Shown in pieces: positions 11,453 to 22,826 of a stretch of 64,000 nucleotides of DNA. The notes under the pieces are model-generated. The model saw nothing but the letters and a program-made list of their open reading frames with translations, was not told the DNA's origin and did no database searches. The stretch spans positions 62,001 through 126,000 of the forward strand of contig JALMQS010000618.1 in the NCBI GenBank assembly GCA_024734495.1, read 5' to 3'. Made by a program: the position numbers and the translations under genes. This stretch comes from Forficula auricularia. Lineage: Eukaryota; Arthropoda; Insecta; Dermaptera; Forficulidae. Position 1 is the first letter of the stretch. Each line of letters opens with the position of its first letter.

Positions 11453-11632
11453 ATATTAAATAATTTCTCAGTTAACTGAAGGAAAGTCGAATAACATATA
11501 AATCTTGAAAGAAAAAGCCAATACTTACACTTATATAATCGTAATTGAAATCACATTGTCTCATGGGAGAATCATGTGAGTTTTTGTATGATTTTTTTTA
11601 CTGGTGATATAAAATTGAATAGTCATTAAAAA

Positions 11633-12734
11633 TCTATATAATAAAAATGAATTTCTGTTTCTTTGTAAACGCAGATCTCTCAAATGCCTGGACCGATTTG
11701 GCTAATTGGAAAAGTTGCCCGAAAAATTGGAAAATTCAGGAAAAACTAAAAAAAAATCAGGTTAGCCAACATAGCTTGCCAGACAATAAAAGAACTAAAC
11801 GAGCAAAAAAAACAATAAGTGTTTACGGCCCTGTTTGTAAGATTTTTGAGTGTCATTCATTCTCAATAGTTCTAACCACATTATAGTTGAAGAAGAATTT
11901 AATAATGCAACAAAGATTTAAAAAAACTATCTATTTTTTAAAGTACATTTAAAAACAAAAATTAAAAAAATAAACTACAACGGATCGTTGCTAAACTTTA
12001 TCCAAATTCATTTGACATATTAATATATTTATTTCTTTATTATTAATCAGATATCACTTGCAATTTGCAGTTCATGTTGACTTTAATTCAAAAATAATGA
12101 TCGATTCTCATTTAACAGTCGAGGAATAACCATTCTACATTCGATTTTTGACGTTTCGGTTTTTATTGGTAGCCATTGCTAAAGACATGGAGGAATCGAC
12201 TTAAAATCAAAAATAACGATCGAGTCTTATCTAATACTAGAGGAATAACCTTATTGCATTCCATTTTTGATGTTTTGACTATTAATGGCAACCTCTACTG
12301 AAAACGTGGAAGAATCGACTTAAAATCAAAAAGACTAAATTCTTTTATGATAAACAACTCAAGCTTGAGAATAAGAGAATTTTTTATAAATAGATTGTAT
12401 ATACTTTTGTGTCTAGCAAAATGAATAATAATTGTAATTTTCAAGTTTTCTTATCTATAATAATACCTACATATAATATAACTTTTTTTTATTTTCCCCT
12501 TAATGATAACAAGTGGATTTTTAATACATTTTAAATATTTGTTTCATTTTATTTGTTATGAGTGTATATTGCAGTTAAATAGAATCTTAAGTTATATCAA
12601 TTTAAGACTTTATAATAAAACAATTATATTTATTCTCTGTAACTAATAAAACATCAATAAAGCAGCCACGTGGGGGTCCAGGGGCGAAGCCCCTGGCTAG
12701 CAAAAGGCCCGCCGAAGGCGGGGCTTGAAGCTAG
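11633..12734 (+). mobile_element. Non-autonomous Helitron, 1.1 kb
   Basis: The 5' end is TCTATATAATAAAAATG preceded by A (11632). The 3' end is CTAG (12731-12734) followed by T, with a GC-rich hairpin CCCGCC-GAA-GGCGGG at 12708-12722, about 8 nt before CTAG. TC start, subterminal hairpin, CTRR end and insertion between A and T are the Helitron signature. No Rep/helicase frame is present. The same ends occur in reverse at 51947-52849. It contains one arm of the 12.0/13.7-kb inverted repeat pair. Confidence 0.8.
11970..12342. repeat. Inverted repeat pair, left arm
   Basis: It is the inverted counterpart of 13690-14060, starting near AACGGATCGTTGCTAAAC (11979) and ending near GACTTAAAATCAAAAAGACT. 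Two diverged direct units of about 120 bp lie inside the arm, each with a GAGGAATAACC-type block, a GACGTTTCGG-type block and an AATCGACTTAAAATC-type block. The whole arm lies inside the Helitron interval. Confidence 0.75.
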
Positions 12735-13690
12735 TATAAAATGATATTTGATCAAGGAATGAAAATCTAATCAATTGTCTCACTAATCAGTCGGAAAAAG
12801 TAGAAAAAATTATAATAAGATTGGAATGGGCTTAAAGTTTTAAAGTCTGTGTATTCCTATAATAGAATAACAATAACAACAAAACACCTTTGAAGAGGGG
12901 TTTGTCTTTTGTGCAAGGGTAGTTGGGTGTGCCTCTCAAGCCTATTTGTCCATTCCATGCCAACGGGTCAGTTCAAGAAAAAAAGAAATACCAAAAGAAT
13001 TGATTTTTGAAAAGGATGTCCGGAGGTTCTCTCATCTGGAAGGGAATCATTCGCAACGCCTATATATCTGCTAAAGGGTCCTACACATTTCTTAACACTT
13101 CAAGATTAAGGTTGTTGTTTTTTTTGTTGTTTTTTTAAATTGTCCAAGTGTGTGAAAATTGATTTGGCAAAACGAATTATTTTTTGCTGAAATTTTGAAA
13201 AAACAATAAATAAATAAATTCAATATAGTGAGTTGTGAATGGCAAACTTAAAAGATCAGGGTATAAAATAATAATATATGTTTATCAATTAGATCTACTT
13301 TTCGGTCTGTCGTATGGTCCAGATCAGAGGACTAGTAGTCATTCTTTTTCTCTTTTTTCCGAAATCAGAGCTTTTCAAAATGAAAAATAGACTTCATTTA
13401 TAAAAAAATGAAGGCATAATTTAAATTGACATTTTTTTTTCAATTTTCCTGCTATTAAATCTGTTTTGACTTTATCCAATGCGAAGCATGGGTAAATTAT
13501 TGTAATCGGTCTCGCGGCAAGCGCGACTTCAAAGGGTCCTCAGGTAAAGGCTACGGAACCTATGGTCTCAATTAAAGTCACAAATTGTAATATTCATTTA
13601 GTTTGAATTTTATCCCGTGACGGTTTTGTCACAAATTACATAGGGTCTTATCCAGAGGCCAAAAACCTTGAGTTGTTCACCAAAAAAGAA
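12735..13690. other. Spacer between inverted arms, no gene
   Basis: A segment at 13478-13530 (ATCCAATGCGAAGCA, then CGGTCTCGCG) matches 30917-30962, so a small dispersed repeat is present. A patch at 12890-13110 is less AT-rich. No frame or terminal repeats were found. Confidence 0.4.
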
Positions 13691-14060
13691 TCCAGTCTTT
13701 TTGATTTTTAGTCGATTCCATGTTTGCAGTACCATTAATGGTCAAAACATCAAAATAGAATACAATAAAGTTATTCTTCTAGTGTTCTAGTATTAGATAA
13801 GAATCGATCATTATTTTTTATTTTATTTCCTCCATGTCTTCAGCAATGGTTACCAATAACAATCGAAACGTCAAAAATCCAAAGTAGATTGATTATTCCT
13901 CAAGTATTAGATGAGAATCGATGGATATTTTTGAATTTAAGTCAACATAGACTGCAAATAGCTAGTGATATCTGAATAATAATAAAGGAATCAACATATT
14001 AATATTTCAAATGACTTTGGATAGAGTTTAGCAACAATCAGTTGCAGTTTATTTTATCAT
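13690..14060. repeat. Inverted repeat pair, right arm
   Basis: It is the inverted partner of 11970-12342, with the same two-unit substructure: TTTAGTCGATTCCATG, TTAATGGTCAAAACATCAAA, CAATCGAAACGTCAAAAAT. The arm ends a few bases before the SINE's target duplication. Confidence 0.75.
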
Positions 14061-14074
14061 GTGAAATCAAAATA

Positions 14075-14267
14075 GGGGGTCAGGTTATAGGCTAGGGGTT
14101 AGAGTACTAGCCTGCTAATCAACCGGACCTGGACCCAGGTTCGAATCCGACTCGAGGCATCCGGCTAAAATCTGATCCCTGGATAGAGACAAATTAAAAA
14201 AAAAATAATAATAATAATAATTATTGTAAATTGGCTTATGACTAGAAAGACCGAAAAGCCAAAAAAA
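14075..14267 (+). mobile_element. tRNA-Ser-like SINE, copy 1
   Basis: The head has a Pol III A box region, the loop CTGCTAATC (which fits a Ser GCT anticodon), a variable-arm-like insert and B box GGTTCGAATCC. The body has an A-rich then (TAA)n stretch and the tail TTGTAAATTGGC...GACCGAAAAGCC plus poly-A. It is flanked by an 11-bp duplication AAATCAAAATA (14064-14074, 14268-14278), proving retroposition. A second copy is at 24686-24860. The mobilising LINE is not in the window. Confidence 0.85.
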
Positions 14268-14278
14268 AAATCAAAATA

Positions 14279-15236
14279 AAAGTTCAACTGAAAATTATGG
14301 AAATTATGGGGGAAAAAATGAAAGCATTTTTGGCATCTATCTTAGCAGCATACATTTATACATATATATTTGAAGGATTTCATCAGTAGGGTTAAGCTAT
14401 CTATATTCGCTCTGATATCATTCTATGTGGCTCTTGGGTTACACTTCCTAGGAGGTGAACGTAAACCCTTCTGACACCGTGACATCTAAATTCAAAATAT
14501 CAACCCACATCTTTGTTATTGGCTTTTTAATCTTTTAATTAATTAATTAATTAATTTGTTTATTGTTTGTTTTGCTTATCCATGTTCTTGAGTTATGTTT
14601 GAAATGTTGAGAAAATTCATTTTCAGGGTAGTTGTAATCTGTCTTTTTTGTATGGATTAAGATATTCACAAACGTTAATCATGAATGAAAAAGATTCATA
14701 TTTGAAACATTCACTAATTTTAATTTAAGCTATATAAGTAAGTTATGTGTTTAAATTTCGAACCCCTAGACTTCGAAATTTTTGTAAAATTTAAATCTCT
14801 GTTATCAGATGGGTCCACCTCACATGGTAGGTATTCGTATAATAATAAAATGTTCCACCTAGAACCAACACCGAACTCCTTAAAAGTTGTAGGTATTCGT
14901 GTTGGCTTGCTTTTGGTACTATGGTATCTCAAGGATAATATTAAAAATCTAAATTATAACTTTTCTGCGATTTAATAAAAATTATCTTTATCATATTATG
15001 GAATTCAATAGAAAACACTCGTGATTTTTCCAATCTAATATGACAGCTCGCATAAGATTTTTGTTATGGTCACAAAATATTTGTATTTTCAAAACAAATA
15101 ACTGATCGGATTTTGGTATTTTTAGCTTCAGAGTTTTTGGATGATCATCTAGTAAATCATAAAAATATGGGATCCTAATCTTGAATCTTGAACTTGCTGA
15201 CAAAAATATTTCCAAATAGCTGTAGATAGAGCGTGC
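14279..15236. other. No gene seen
   Basis: Plain AT-rich sequence with a TTAA microsatellite near 14535-14555. Overlapping frames of 70-82 codons occur on both strands at 14720-15239; none has recognisable motifs or convincing composition. Confidence 0.4.
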
Positions 15237-15475
15237 CAAGTTTTTTTACTTTACCATACAGGGTATAGTCAAGGATTGTAATCGTGCATGAAAATAGTGG
15301 GTTTTTTTTTGCTTCTTTTTTTTCGAAATATCTCAAAAATTGCTGAAATTACTTGATTAAAAAATTGGGCAAAACTATGGCATTTCAGTCTACAAAAAAG
15401 TCCTAATAAGTGAACATCGAAAAAATTATATTTTTCGAGATAATAACTGTTTTGTCAAAATGTCTTTTAGTTTGT
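15237..15475. repeat. Repeat family Z, copy 1
   Basis: It starts TTTTTTACTTTACCATACAG and contains GGCATTTCAGTCTACAAAAA and TTTTTCGAGATAATAACTGT. It matches 45217-45430 along its length, and 29745-29822 plus 30517-30640 in two pieces. I see no terminal inverted repeats; class unknown. Confidence 0.7.
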
Positions 15476-16271
15476 TATTCTGTGCGTTATCAAATTTTTA
15501 AAAATGTTTCTCATAATCCACCAATTTTACTTTTAATCAAAATTTTGCTATTTTCAATCAAATAAATCGCTGCTTGTATTAAATAACACTTGCAGTATAG
15601 TTGTCAAATATAATGTATCAGCGGTGTTTTCTGTCTTGGTAAACTAGACCACGGATAATAAATCATTCCTTAAGATCTCTGCGTACACCCACTTTCTTCA
15701 CTGCAGGGAAGAGTGATGGATGGCTTCTTTGTTTTACATCTGCTATTGTGTTTTTTCAAAAATCACCCGACTTTTGTTGAACGTTTCGGTTGTCGGCAGT
15801 AGCAAGTGAAGTCGGAAAAGCGTAGCGAATCCACATGGGCATTTTAGGTACAAAATGTTTATCCCCGGACAAGGAAACAATTTCTGTTTCACGTGGATTT
15901 TTCATCTATTTTTTTTTTAATATAATATATTTTAAAATTCATTCCTTGTTGTGGATGTAAATAACGTTTTTTTCAGTACGTTTCAAGTTCACTCTGATTT
16001 TATACCTTAATCCATATTACACTGATTATAAGACACATGTTTTGGTGTCTCTGATATCATGGTGTGTCTTATATTCGGTGGCATCTTACCAAGGTAAAGG
16101 CTATCCCCCGAGAAGCTGCTATGATTTAGAAAAAAAGTATGTATCTTTTAAATGGTGGCGTCTTATAATCGATGTAATACTTATATAGTAAATACTTAGA
16201 TTAAGAATATTTATATATAATAAAACAATTTGTATGAGATCACTCATCTCTGAATTGTGGGCTCCAGCACA
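15476..16271. other. No gene seen
   Basis: A patch at 15640-15900 is less AT-rich and contains ACCGAAACGTTC on the minus strand (near 15782-15796), but without a CTGANGA partner. Nothing else is recognised. Confidence 0.35.
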
Positions 16272-16475
16272 GCAGTAAATATATGAACTTAACTTTCTTA
16301 TTGTTGAGAAAACCATGAACAATCACATGTACTTATGGTAATATCTGTATAATTCCCAATAAAGTGAAGATGGGCCGATTAATTCAGCCCGAAACGTCTT
16401 TATTCTGGGAATTTTATTGGACTCGGTGCATTCTTGCTTTGGCTGAATAACTCCTTCAACCCACTACGAATTCAT
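16272..16475. repeat. Single-arm copy of the 10.1-kb palindrome
   Basis: It follows the right arm of 10320-10480 from AACAATCACATGTACTTA through CCCGAAACGTCTTTATTC to GGCTGAATAACTCC. A hammerhead-like module with the first core base changed (GTGAAGA) lies at 16364-16394, with a GGGC/GCCC stem before GAAAC. Confidence 0.75.
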
Positions 16476-16565
16476 TTATTACTCCTTTTACTATAATTTT
16501 AGTTTTTTTACCCTGCTATACTCGATTTTTTTATTAAAATTGTTGAAGGTGTTACAAAAAGTAGG

Positions 16566-17160
16566 TAAGGTAAACACCCCAGTAGTTGGCCATGCACCAG
16601 TAGTTGGACATTTAGAAATGAAGATAAAAAATAAGAATTCAGCGTGATATTGTGAAATGATTTCATGTACATAAACTGGTTTTGTCTTCTGTGCATCTAT
16701 TTCGATCATCAGCGAATGCGCTCTATTGATGCATCCATCACAACAAATTTTTTCATCTCAATATTCTCGTCCATTGTTATTTCTTGTCAATTTCTTAAGA
16801 AAACTCGTAAGAAACTCCGAAAAAAAGTATAAATATATAGTATTTTACTCTTTTTAAGGTAAGCGCATTTATTAACTATATTGTTAAGAACTTGCTGATA
16901 TAATTTAGAATTTAATAAAAAATATTAAATTATTATTTTCAAGTGGCCAACTACTAACTAAATAATTCCAAGTTGTTGTTTTTTAATTTTTCTTTAATTG
17001 ATGCATTAATCACTCATTATTCATAACTTTAATTAATTATTGTTTTTAAACCGAGCATATAAATGCTTCATTTATTAAATTTGCTAAGAAACTTTAGTGT
17101 CAGCACTGAAAAGCATGATGGCATAACACTAAGTGTCCATCTACTGGGGTATTTAACTTA
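16566..17160. mobile_element. TIR element, about 595 bp
   Basis: The ends TAAGGTAAACACCCCAGTAG and CTACTGGGGTATTTAACTTA are inverted. A GTAGTTGGCCA-type motif repeats inside (16582-16613) and inverted at 16944. No coding frame. The superfamily is not clear from the ends, and the target duplication could not be fixed. Confidence 0.65.
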
Positions 17161-17182
17161 CTAATAAAGTTTTATAAAAAAA

Positions 17183-17656
17183 ATATATATGTTGGAGTAA
17201 AAACCCGTTTTTAGTAAGAACGGGTTCTTAGTAATTACTTCACCGAATACCTTTGTGGCAACTAGAATTAACTGATGTTGGTCGAGTTTGGTTCAAAGAT
17301 CTAGAATCTTCATTTTTGACGTTTCGCCTCATTTTGGGTGTTTATTTTCAAAAATTTTTAAACGAAAATGTCAAAAATTAAAACCAAAGGATGTAATTGT
17401 CAAAATTAGAACCAAAGGATGTAATTGTCAAAAATTAGAACCAAAGGATGCAATTTTTGACATTTTCGTTTAAAAATCTTTATAAATAAAGACTCAAAAT
17501 GAGGGGTAAGATCAAAAATGAAGATTCTAGAACTTTGGACCAAACTCAACCAACATCAGTAAATTCTAGTTTCCACAAAGGTATTCAATGAAACGCGTTT
17601 TAACTAGTAAGAACCCATTCTTACTAAAAAACGGTTTTTTACTTCAACATATAATA
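17183..17656. repeat. Foldback family X, copy 1
   Basis: Long inverted arms run from TTGGAGTAAAAACCCG to the mirrored sequence near 17640, including AGTAAGAACGGGTTCTTA and GTTGGTCGAGTTTGGTTC. The centre has three tandem units of about 28 bp built on ACCAAAGGATG (17373-17455). Other copies are at 22405-22826 and 45598-45985. Non-coding; behaves as a foldback MITE. Confidence 0.8.
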
Positions 17657-18650
17657 TATATAATTTTAAAGAAAATTTTTTTTATTGATTGTTAAATATT
17701 CTATAAAACAATCTGTAAACGTTTAATCAAACCCAAACGTTTCGAGAGAATTTTTCCCTTTATCAATAGAAATTTTAAATTAAAAAAAAAAAAATTGCTT
17801 TTTTTTAAGATTTAAAAAGCAACACTAGCTAGTATAAGTAATGGAAATAAAAGACACAGCAGCTATTTAGGTGAACGAGCTTTGAAGGATAGAATTGGTG
17901 TCACTAAATATCGAATCAATAGCCAGATTACAATGGCTTACACGAGTTCGCTTGTGCAATAATTAAAGCCGTAATAATACACAAGGACAATACATCTGAA
18001 TTGGCAGAGTGGAAATATCGCTCGGCTGGGCAACCATTCTAATCCGATTGAAGCAAAAGTCACAACAGATCATAACAACTAGACTCCTGGGCACCAATTT
18101 ACGATTTTATTTGTCTACTTACTATTCCAGGCGACAACTATCACATGAATCAAATTCTACAATGAAACGAATAGGGAAACATTCAAATAGGAGTCTTTGC
18201 TGGAGGATAAACCACATTCTCTTTTTGTGATTTATGTACATTTATTGCACAAAATAAATTAGTAAAATGATCAAGCTTTCAATCTGATTAAAAAAAATTT
18301 AGAATGTGTTTAACAGACTACGTGACTTTACCTTACCCTGGCCTTCTTCTGGAAGCAGTGATTTTTAAGTCATTTAGTGTAAAGACATGCCAAATATTTT
18401 CATATCTAGACAAAAAAGTGATGGTTGAAAAATAATATTACAACAAAACTTCTTGATAATTTTTACTTCAGTTATCCAATAAAGTCCAATTCTTATCCTC
18501 CTTCTACTTCAGGCGACTTATTTTTGCCCCATTTATCCCAGGATCCTACAGAGTAATTATGCATGCAAAAATGGTAAAATCAGCTTCGAAATTCCTATTA
18601 GTTTTTGATGTACAGTGCTATTAGGTACAACATATTGGGCACTTTGCACT
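17657..18650. other. No gene; decayed hammerhead-like module at 17740-17766
   Basis: On the minus strand TTGATAA, A, a GGGA-type stem and GAAACGTTTGG match 61068-61098. A less AT-rich patch at 17860-18240 contains a 73-codon frame (18009-18230) that I do not recognise and regard as chance. Confidence 0.4.
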
Positions 18651-18912
18651 TAGGGGTCGCCCATAAATTAAGACACTCAGTAAAGGGGGGAATCTCAGAT
18701 GTGATAGGGGGCCCGGGGATCTTAAAAATTGTGATGTCACAGAAGTCAAATATCTACAATTATTAAATTATAAGGTATAAAAGTGATAGTGTGACGTCAC
18801 AATAGAAGGAGACTCAATGAAAATGTGACAGAATGTGACACAGAAGAGAGAGAGGGGAGGTGGGTCTAAAAATCTTGGAAATCGTGTGACGTAATTTATG
18901 GACCGCCCTTTA
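18651..18912. mobile_element. TIR element with GGACCGCCC-type ends
   Basis: The left end GGGGTCGCCCATAAATTA and the right end TAATTTATGGACCGCCC are inverted. Internal GTGACGTCAC-like words repeat. An isolated end of the same family (GTGACGTAATTTATGGACTG) is at 59235-59262. Similar ends are common in arthropod genomes; the superfamily is uncertain. Confidence 0.65.
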
Positions 18913-19841
18913 CAGCTAAACTTTATTTTTTAAATTTTGAAAAGACATACTATTTGTTAGGTTTGAGACTATAGATTCGAAGGCTTAGCTTAGCCTAAAA
19001 GAACCCTAGATCTTTAATCATTGTTTATAAATATTTAATTTGTTTGTTTGTTGTACTGACCATAAAAATTTATTTGAATGAATATTCCTTTGTAAATAAC
19101 AAAAATTACTTTAACAAATACTTTAATTTTTAACCAAAATTTCCTTCATTGATACCATAAAATCAACAAAACGGACTTATGGGAAAAAGGACATAAAAAT
19201 TTCGTTGTCTTTTGAACCATACCCTATTAGAAAGGATTGGAAAAGATTGTTTACCTTTTTACACCATAAAAGGACATTTAACACAATAAGGTAACGATTC
19301 CATGTGCCGGAAACAAGCGTTGTGTATTTAAAAATATTGGATAAAAATTTATTCGAAAATTCTCGAATATTTGGCTGCCCTCAAAAGCTTCAATAGAAAA
19401 ATTGGAGGAAAATGTAAAAAGTTTAATCTCTTTGCTAATTTAATACGTACACAATATGATAATATTGAGTTAAGAATATTTATAATACGTTATAATCTGC
19501 TATCTCAGCTTAACCATTGTATAATTAAGATGTGATTCTTAGTGCTTGGATCTAGTATTGTCTTTTGTACAATGTAATATCCCTATTTTTTGGATTATTC
19601 TAGAATTGTCCATATCTTGGAGTGCTTTTAGAGCAACCTATTTTAAGAAAACATGACAACAAGTCCCAACAGGCAAAGAATAGATATAAAGGATAGACCA
19701 GCTAAGAAAGGATATTAAAATGCAGAGGTACCGTGGATTTTTCCGCTGTAAATATTGTAAAATTTCACAGCCATTTAAAAAAATGCTAATTTTCTATCTT
19801 TATATTTTTCTCAAAATTAAAGGAATCTAGAAGATTATATA
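18913..19841. other. No gene; fragment of 46-kb foldback family
   Basis: GAGACTATAGATTCGAAGG at about 18965-18983 is a fragment of the 45990 family arm. The remainder is AT-rich and featureless. Confidence 0.4.
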
Positions 19842-20201
19842 TTTTTCATTAAATTGAAGGGTTGGTTGAGAAAAAAATAAAATTGAAAATAGTATTTAAT
19901 ATAATCATTAATTCAAAATAGTTTCTAGTTCACTAGTAAACGTTTTTATAAATTGTTGCTATATATGTATATATGTGTGTGTGATTGTAATGAATTGTGT
20001 GATCTATCTATATTGAAGATTTAAGAATGAATGTTTCATGTGAAATGACAAATTCCGGTTCTTGAACGAGATAACTACTGAGGATGGTCGACCAGTGGTG
20101 ACCGAAACTGTATAGTAATCAATTAAATAATTCTAATAGTTATTAAAATTATTGTTTTATTATTTTTGTGACAAAACCAACCCTTCAATTTAATGAAAAA
20201 T
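19842..20201. repeat. Inverted-ended element carrying a hammerhead-like module
   Basis: The ends TTTTTCATTAAATTGAAGGG and CCCTTCAATTTAATGAAAAA are perfect inverted copies. The inside contains a TG/TA microsatellite (about 19960-19982) and the module CTGAGGA-T-GGTC/GACC-GAAACTG at 20078-20107. Class unknown. Confidence 0.7.
20078..20107 (+). ncRNA. Hammerhead-like core module
   Basis: CTGAGGA, T, stem GGTC/GACC (loop of 10 nt), GAAAC. The variable core position (N7) is G here, which the hammerhead fold allows. AATTAAATAAT follows downstream, as at other copies. Confidence 0.4.
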
Positions 20202-22404
20202 TTAAATCAAGTCACTTAAGTTCTGGAAGAAAATTAAAAGATTATATATGTTTTACTTTAAAATATTTTTGATTCTTCTGCCTCTTTTCGAAAAAGAGGC
20301 TCACCAACAAGAGATACATTTCCCGGATGGCTGAGTATTAGATCGACTAAAAAATTACAATTATTATTATTTGTTTATCAAGCTTAGAAAATGTCTGAAA
20401 AGTAGATGATTTCTTTTGTCCGTCTGGATCAAAAGATACCCACGATAGCTTAAAAAAGAAAATCGTAGTAAGTTTGTTCTGGTGCCAAAATACTAATATT
20501 TTCCAAAAAGAGCTAATATATTTGGGTCATTAACTTGAGAACTTCTCGATCAAAATTATTGCTTTTACTCAAATAGAGATTTTTTTGTTTAATCGTATTT
20601 AGAAATATCTCAAATATGGAGAAAAGGAATTTTTTCTACCTCTTAATGTGTCTGTTGCTGGATTTAAGATATCCACGATAACAAATTTGTCAAAAGTTCA
20701 TTCTGTGGTGTCAAATGCTTTGATTTTTTTTTCAAAAGGAAGAATTTATTATTAAATATTTAGTAACCTTATCTAGAGATGAAGCAATTAAAAAAATACT
20801 CAAAACATTGGTAAAGTTTTCGCTTTAATTTGTATCTTTCATTAGTACAACTGAAAACAAAAATGTAACAAGTTATTTTTATAAATTTATTACATTTTAG
20901 TTTTTCCAGCATCAGAATTTCACAGTTTGAAATTGCAAGAAATTAGAAAAAAAAATTGATTTTTAAATAGAGAGTTATTTGTTGTAACTAATGAACTAAA
21001 ATTTGGCCCATATGATTGAATTAATAAATTGCACCTCTGGTCTTAAGTTTCAACTTTATAGCTTGAATTATTTGTTGACCCAATATTGTCAAATCACTAA
21101 AATATGGGGATTGTGTAAACTATTGAAAAGTTATCCATTTTTCCTCCATACCGAGTAATAAAATAATTTTAACACATATTTTTATAACTTCACTTTACGA
21201 TATATTGTTATTATTTGTATGGTTATGTTAAAAGTCAACAATTTTTAAGTAATCTGATATAATACTTTGAAAATATTACCTAACACGTTTCAACGTATTC
21301 ATGTTACTCGAAATAAAATAAAAAGCAAAAAGTATCTTTTACCTAAGCTTATTTACTGAAATCGAAATGAACAAAAAGCTTTTTGAACCCACAAGAGAGC
21401 AAAAGGTTTCTATTGAAGTTCAATTGTCTAAGGTGCTAATTCCCTCAGAGTGACCCAGTTGGGAATGAAATCGGGGACCACCAAGGCTTCTGAAACACCG
21501 ACAAAGAAGAGAAATTTTGACTTTTAGAAAAACATCTCGGGAGTGAAAAATGGATGGAAAAAGGTAAAACGAAAATTATTCATTCCGACCGTCTTGGTAG
21601 GTCTTCTCGACACGATGAAAAGGTAATGTAAACAAAGCAGGTTGCTCGGACAGTACCCCGCAAGTCAAAATAAAATCTAAATTTTTTTCGACTAAAATTA
21701 AAAATTTTAACATATAAGTGAATTGTTTTAATTTATATGTAGAGTAACATCATTTTTAATCGGAAATATGAAATAATTTAATTAATAAATATAATAAATA
21801 AATGTCTTTTGACTCGAGTCATTTTTTTTAAGAGAAGAGTAATGATATTTTCGATCATTTAAATTTGAATATTTACAAAACCCTAGGTCAGAAAGATTTT
21901 TTTTTAACTACGATAATTTATCTATATTAATAAAAGTTTTTTGTTTTTTTCTCAACATACGATTTGGCTATATTAATCGAAATATGTGTTTTCTTTATTC
22001 CCTACGTGTTAAAAGTCCGATTTTTAATAATTAATTACACGAAAACCTTTCGTCAGATCTTTTTCAAAAAATTATTTTATATGTATTTGTTATCAATTAA
22101 TAACATATTAAAAATTCAGATTTTTAATCCAACATTGTCTTAATGTCCTAGCAACCTTATAAAAAATAGTAATTTAAATTGAATTTGAAGGGTTTCGTAC
22201 TTTTACTTAGTAAGTATAGGAAAGTAAGGTGTAGGAAATTATTATTTTACCATATATATATATTTAATTTCTCAAAAAGGATTTTGATGAAAAATACTCC
22301 GTTTGGAAAAACACATCATAGTCGTGTCGCTTGCATCCCGTTAGAATTAAATGTCTAAAGGGGATCACTGAGAAACAAAGAGTTACAATTATTTACCCCC
22401 GGAA
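20202..22404. other. No gene; two weakly related direct segments
   Basis: Segments near 20390-20510 and 20630-20730 share ordered blocks (GTCTG, GATACCCACGAT / GATATCCACGAT, TTCTGGTGCCAAAAT / TTCTGTGGTGTCAAAT). The rest is AT-rich. A patch at 21380-21660 is less AT-rich but has no sustained frame. Confidence 0.35.
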
Positions 22405-22826
22405 AATATATATGTTGCAGTAAAAACCAGTGTTTACTAAGAACGGGTTCTTATTAGTTAAAATGTATTTCACTGAATACCTTTGTGGCAACTACAATTT
22501 ACTGATATTGGTTGAGTTTGATCCAAATGTCTTAAATCTTCATTTTTGACCATCAGCCTTATTTTTGGTGTTTATTTTCTAAAATTTTTAAACGAAAATG
22601 TCAACATTTACATCCTCTACAACTTTGCTTCTAATGAAGATGTAATTTTTGACATTTTCTTTTAAAATTTTTTTGAAAATAAACACAATAAAGATTCTAG
22701 ACCTTTGGACCAAACTCAACCAACATCAGTAAATTCTAGTTGCCACAAAAGTATTCAGTGAATCGCCTTTTAACTAGTAAAGAACCCGTTCTTACTACAA
22801 TACTGGTTTTTACTGCAACATATATT
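22405..22826. repeat. Foldback family X, copy 2
   Basis: It starts TATATATGTTGCAGTAAAAA and ends with the mirror sequence. Arms contain AAGAACGGGTTCTTA and TGGTTGAGTTTGATCC. The centre differs from copy 1 in lacking the three 28-bp units. Confidence 0.8.

Noticed and set aside
12150..12200. GAAACGTC sites in the 12.1/13.85-kb arms as hammerhead-like modules
   Set aside because: GAAAC is present but no CTGANGA lies at the right distance, so they were not counted.
14720..15239. Overlapping frames on both strands
   Set aside because: Both strands open over the same bases with no motif; chance.
15770..15800. Minus-strand ACCGAAACGTTC
   Set aside because: The upstream part reads CTGCCGA, with a changed invariant core base and no clear stem.
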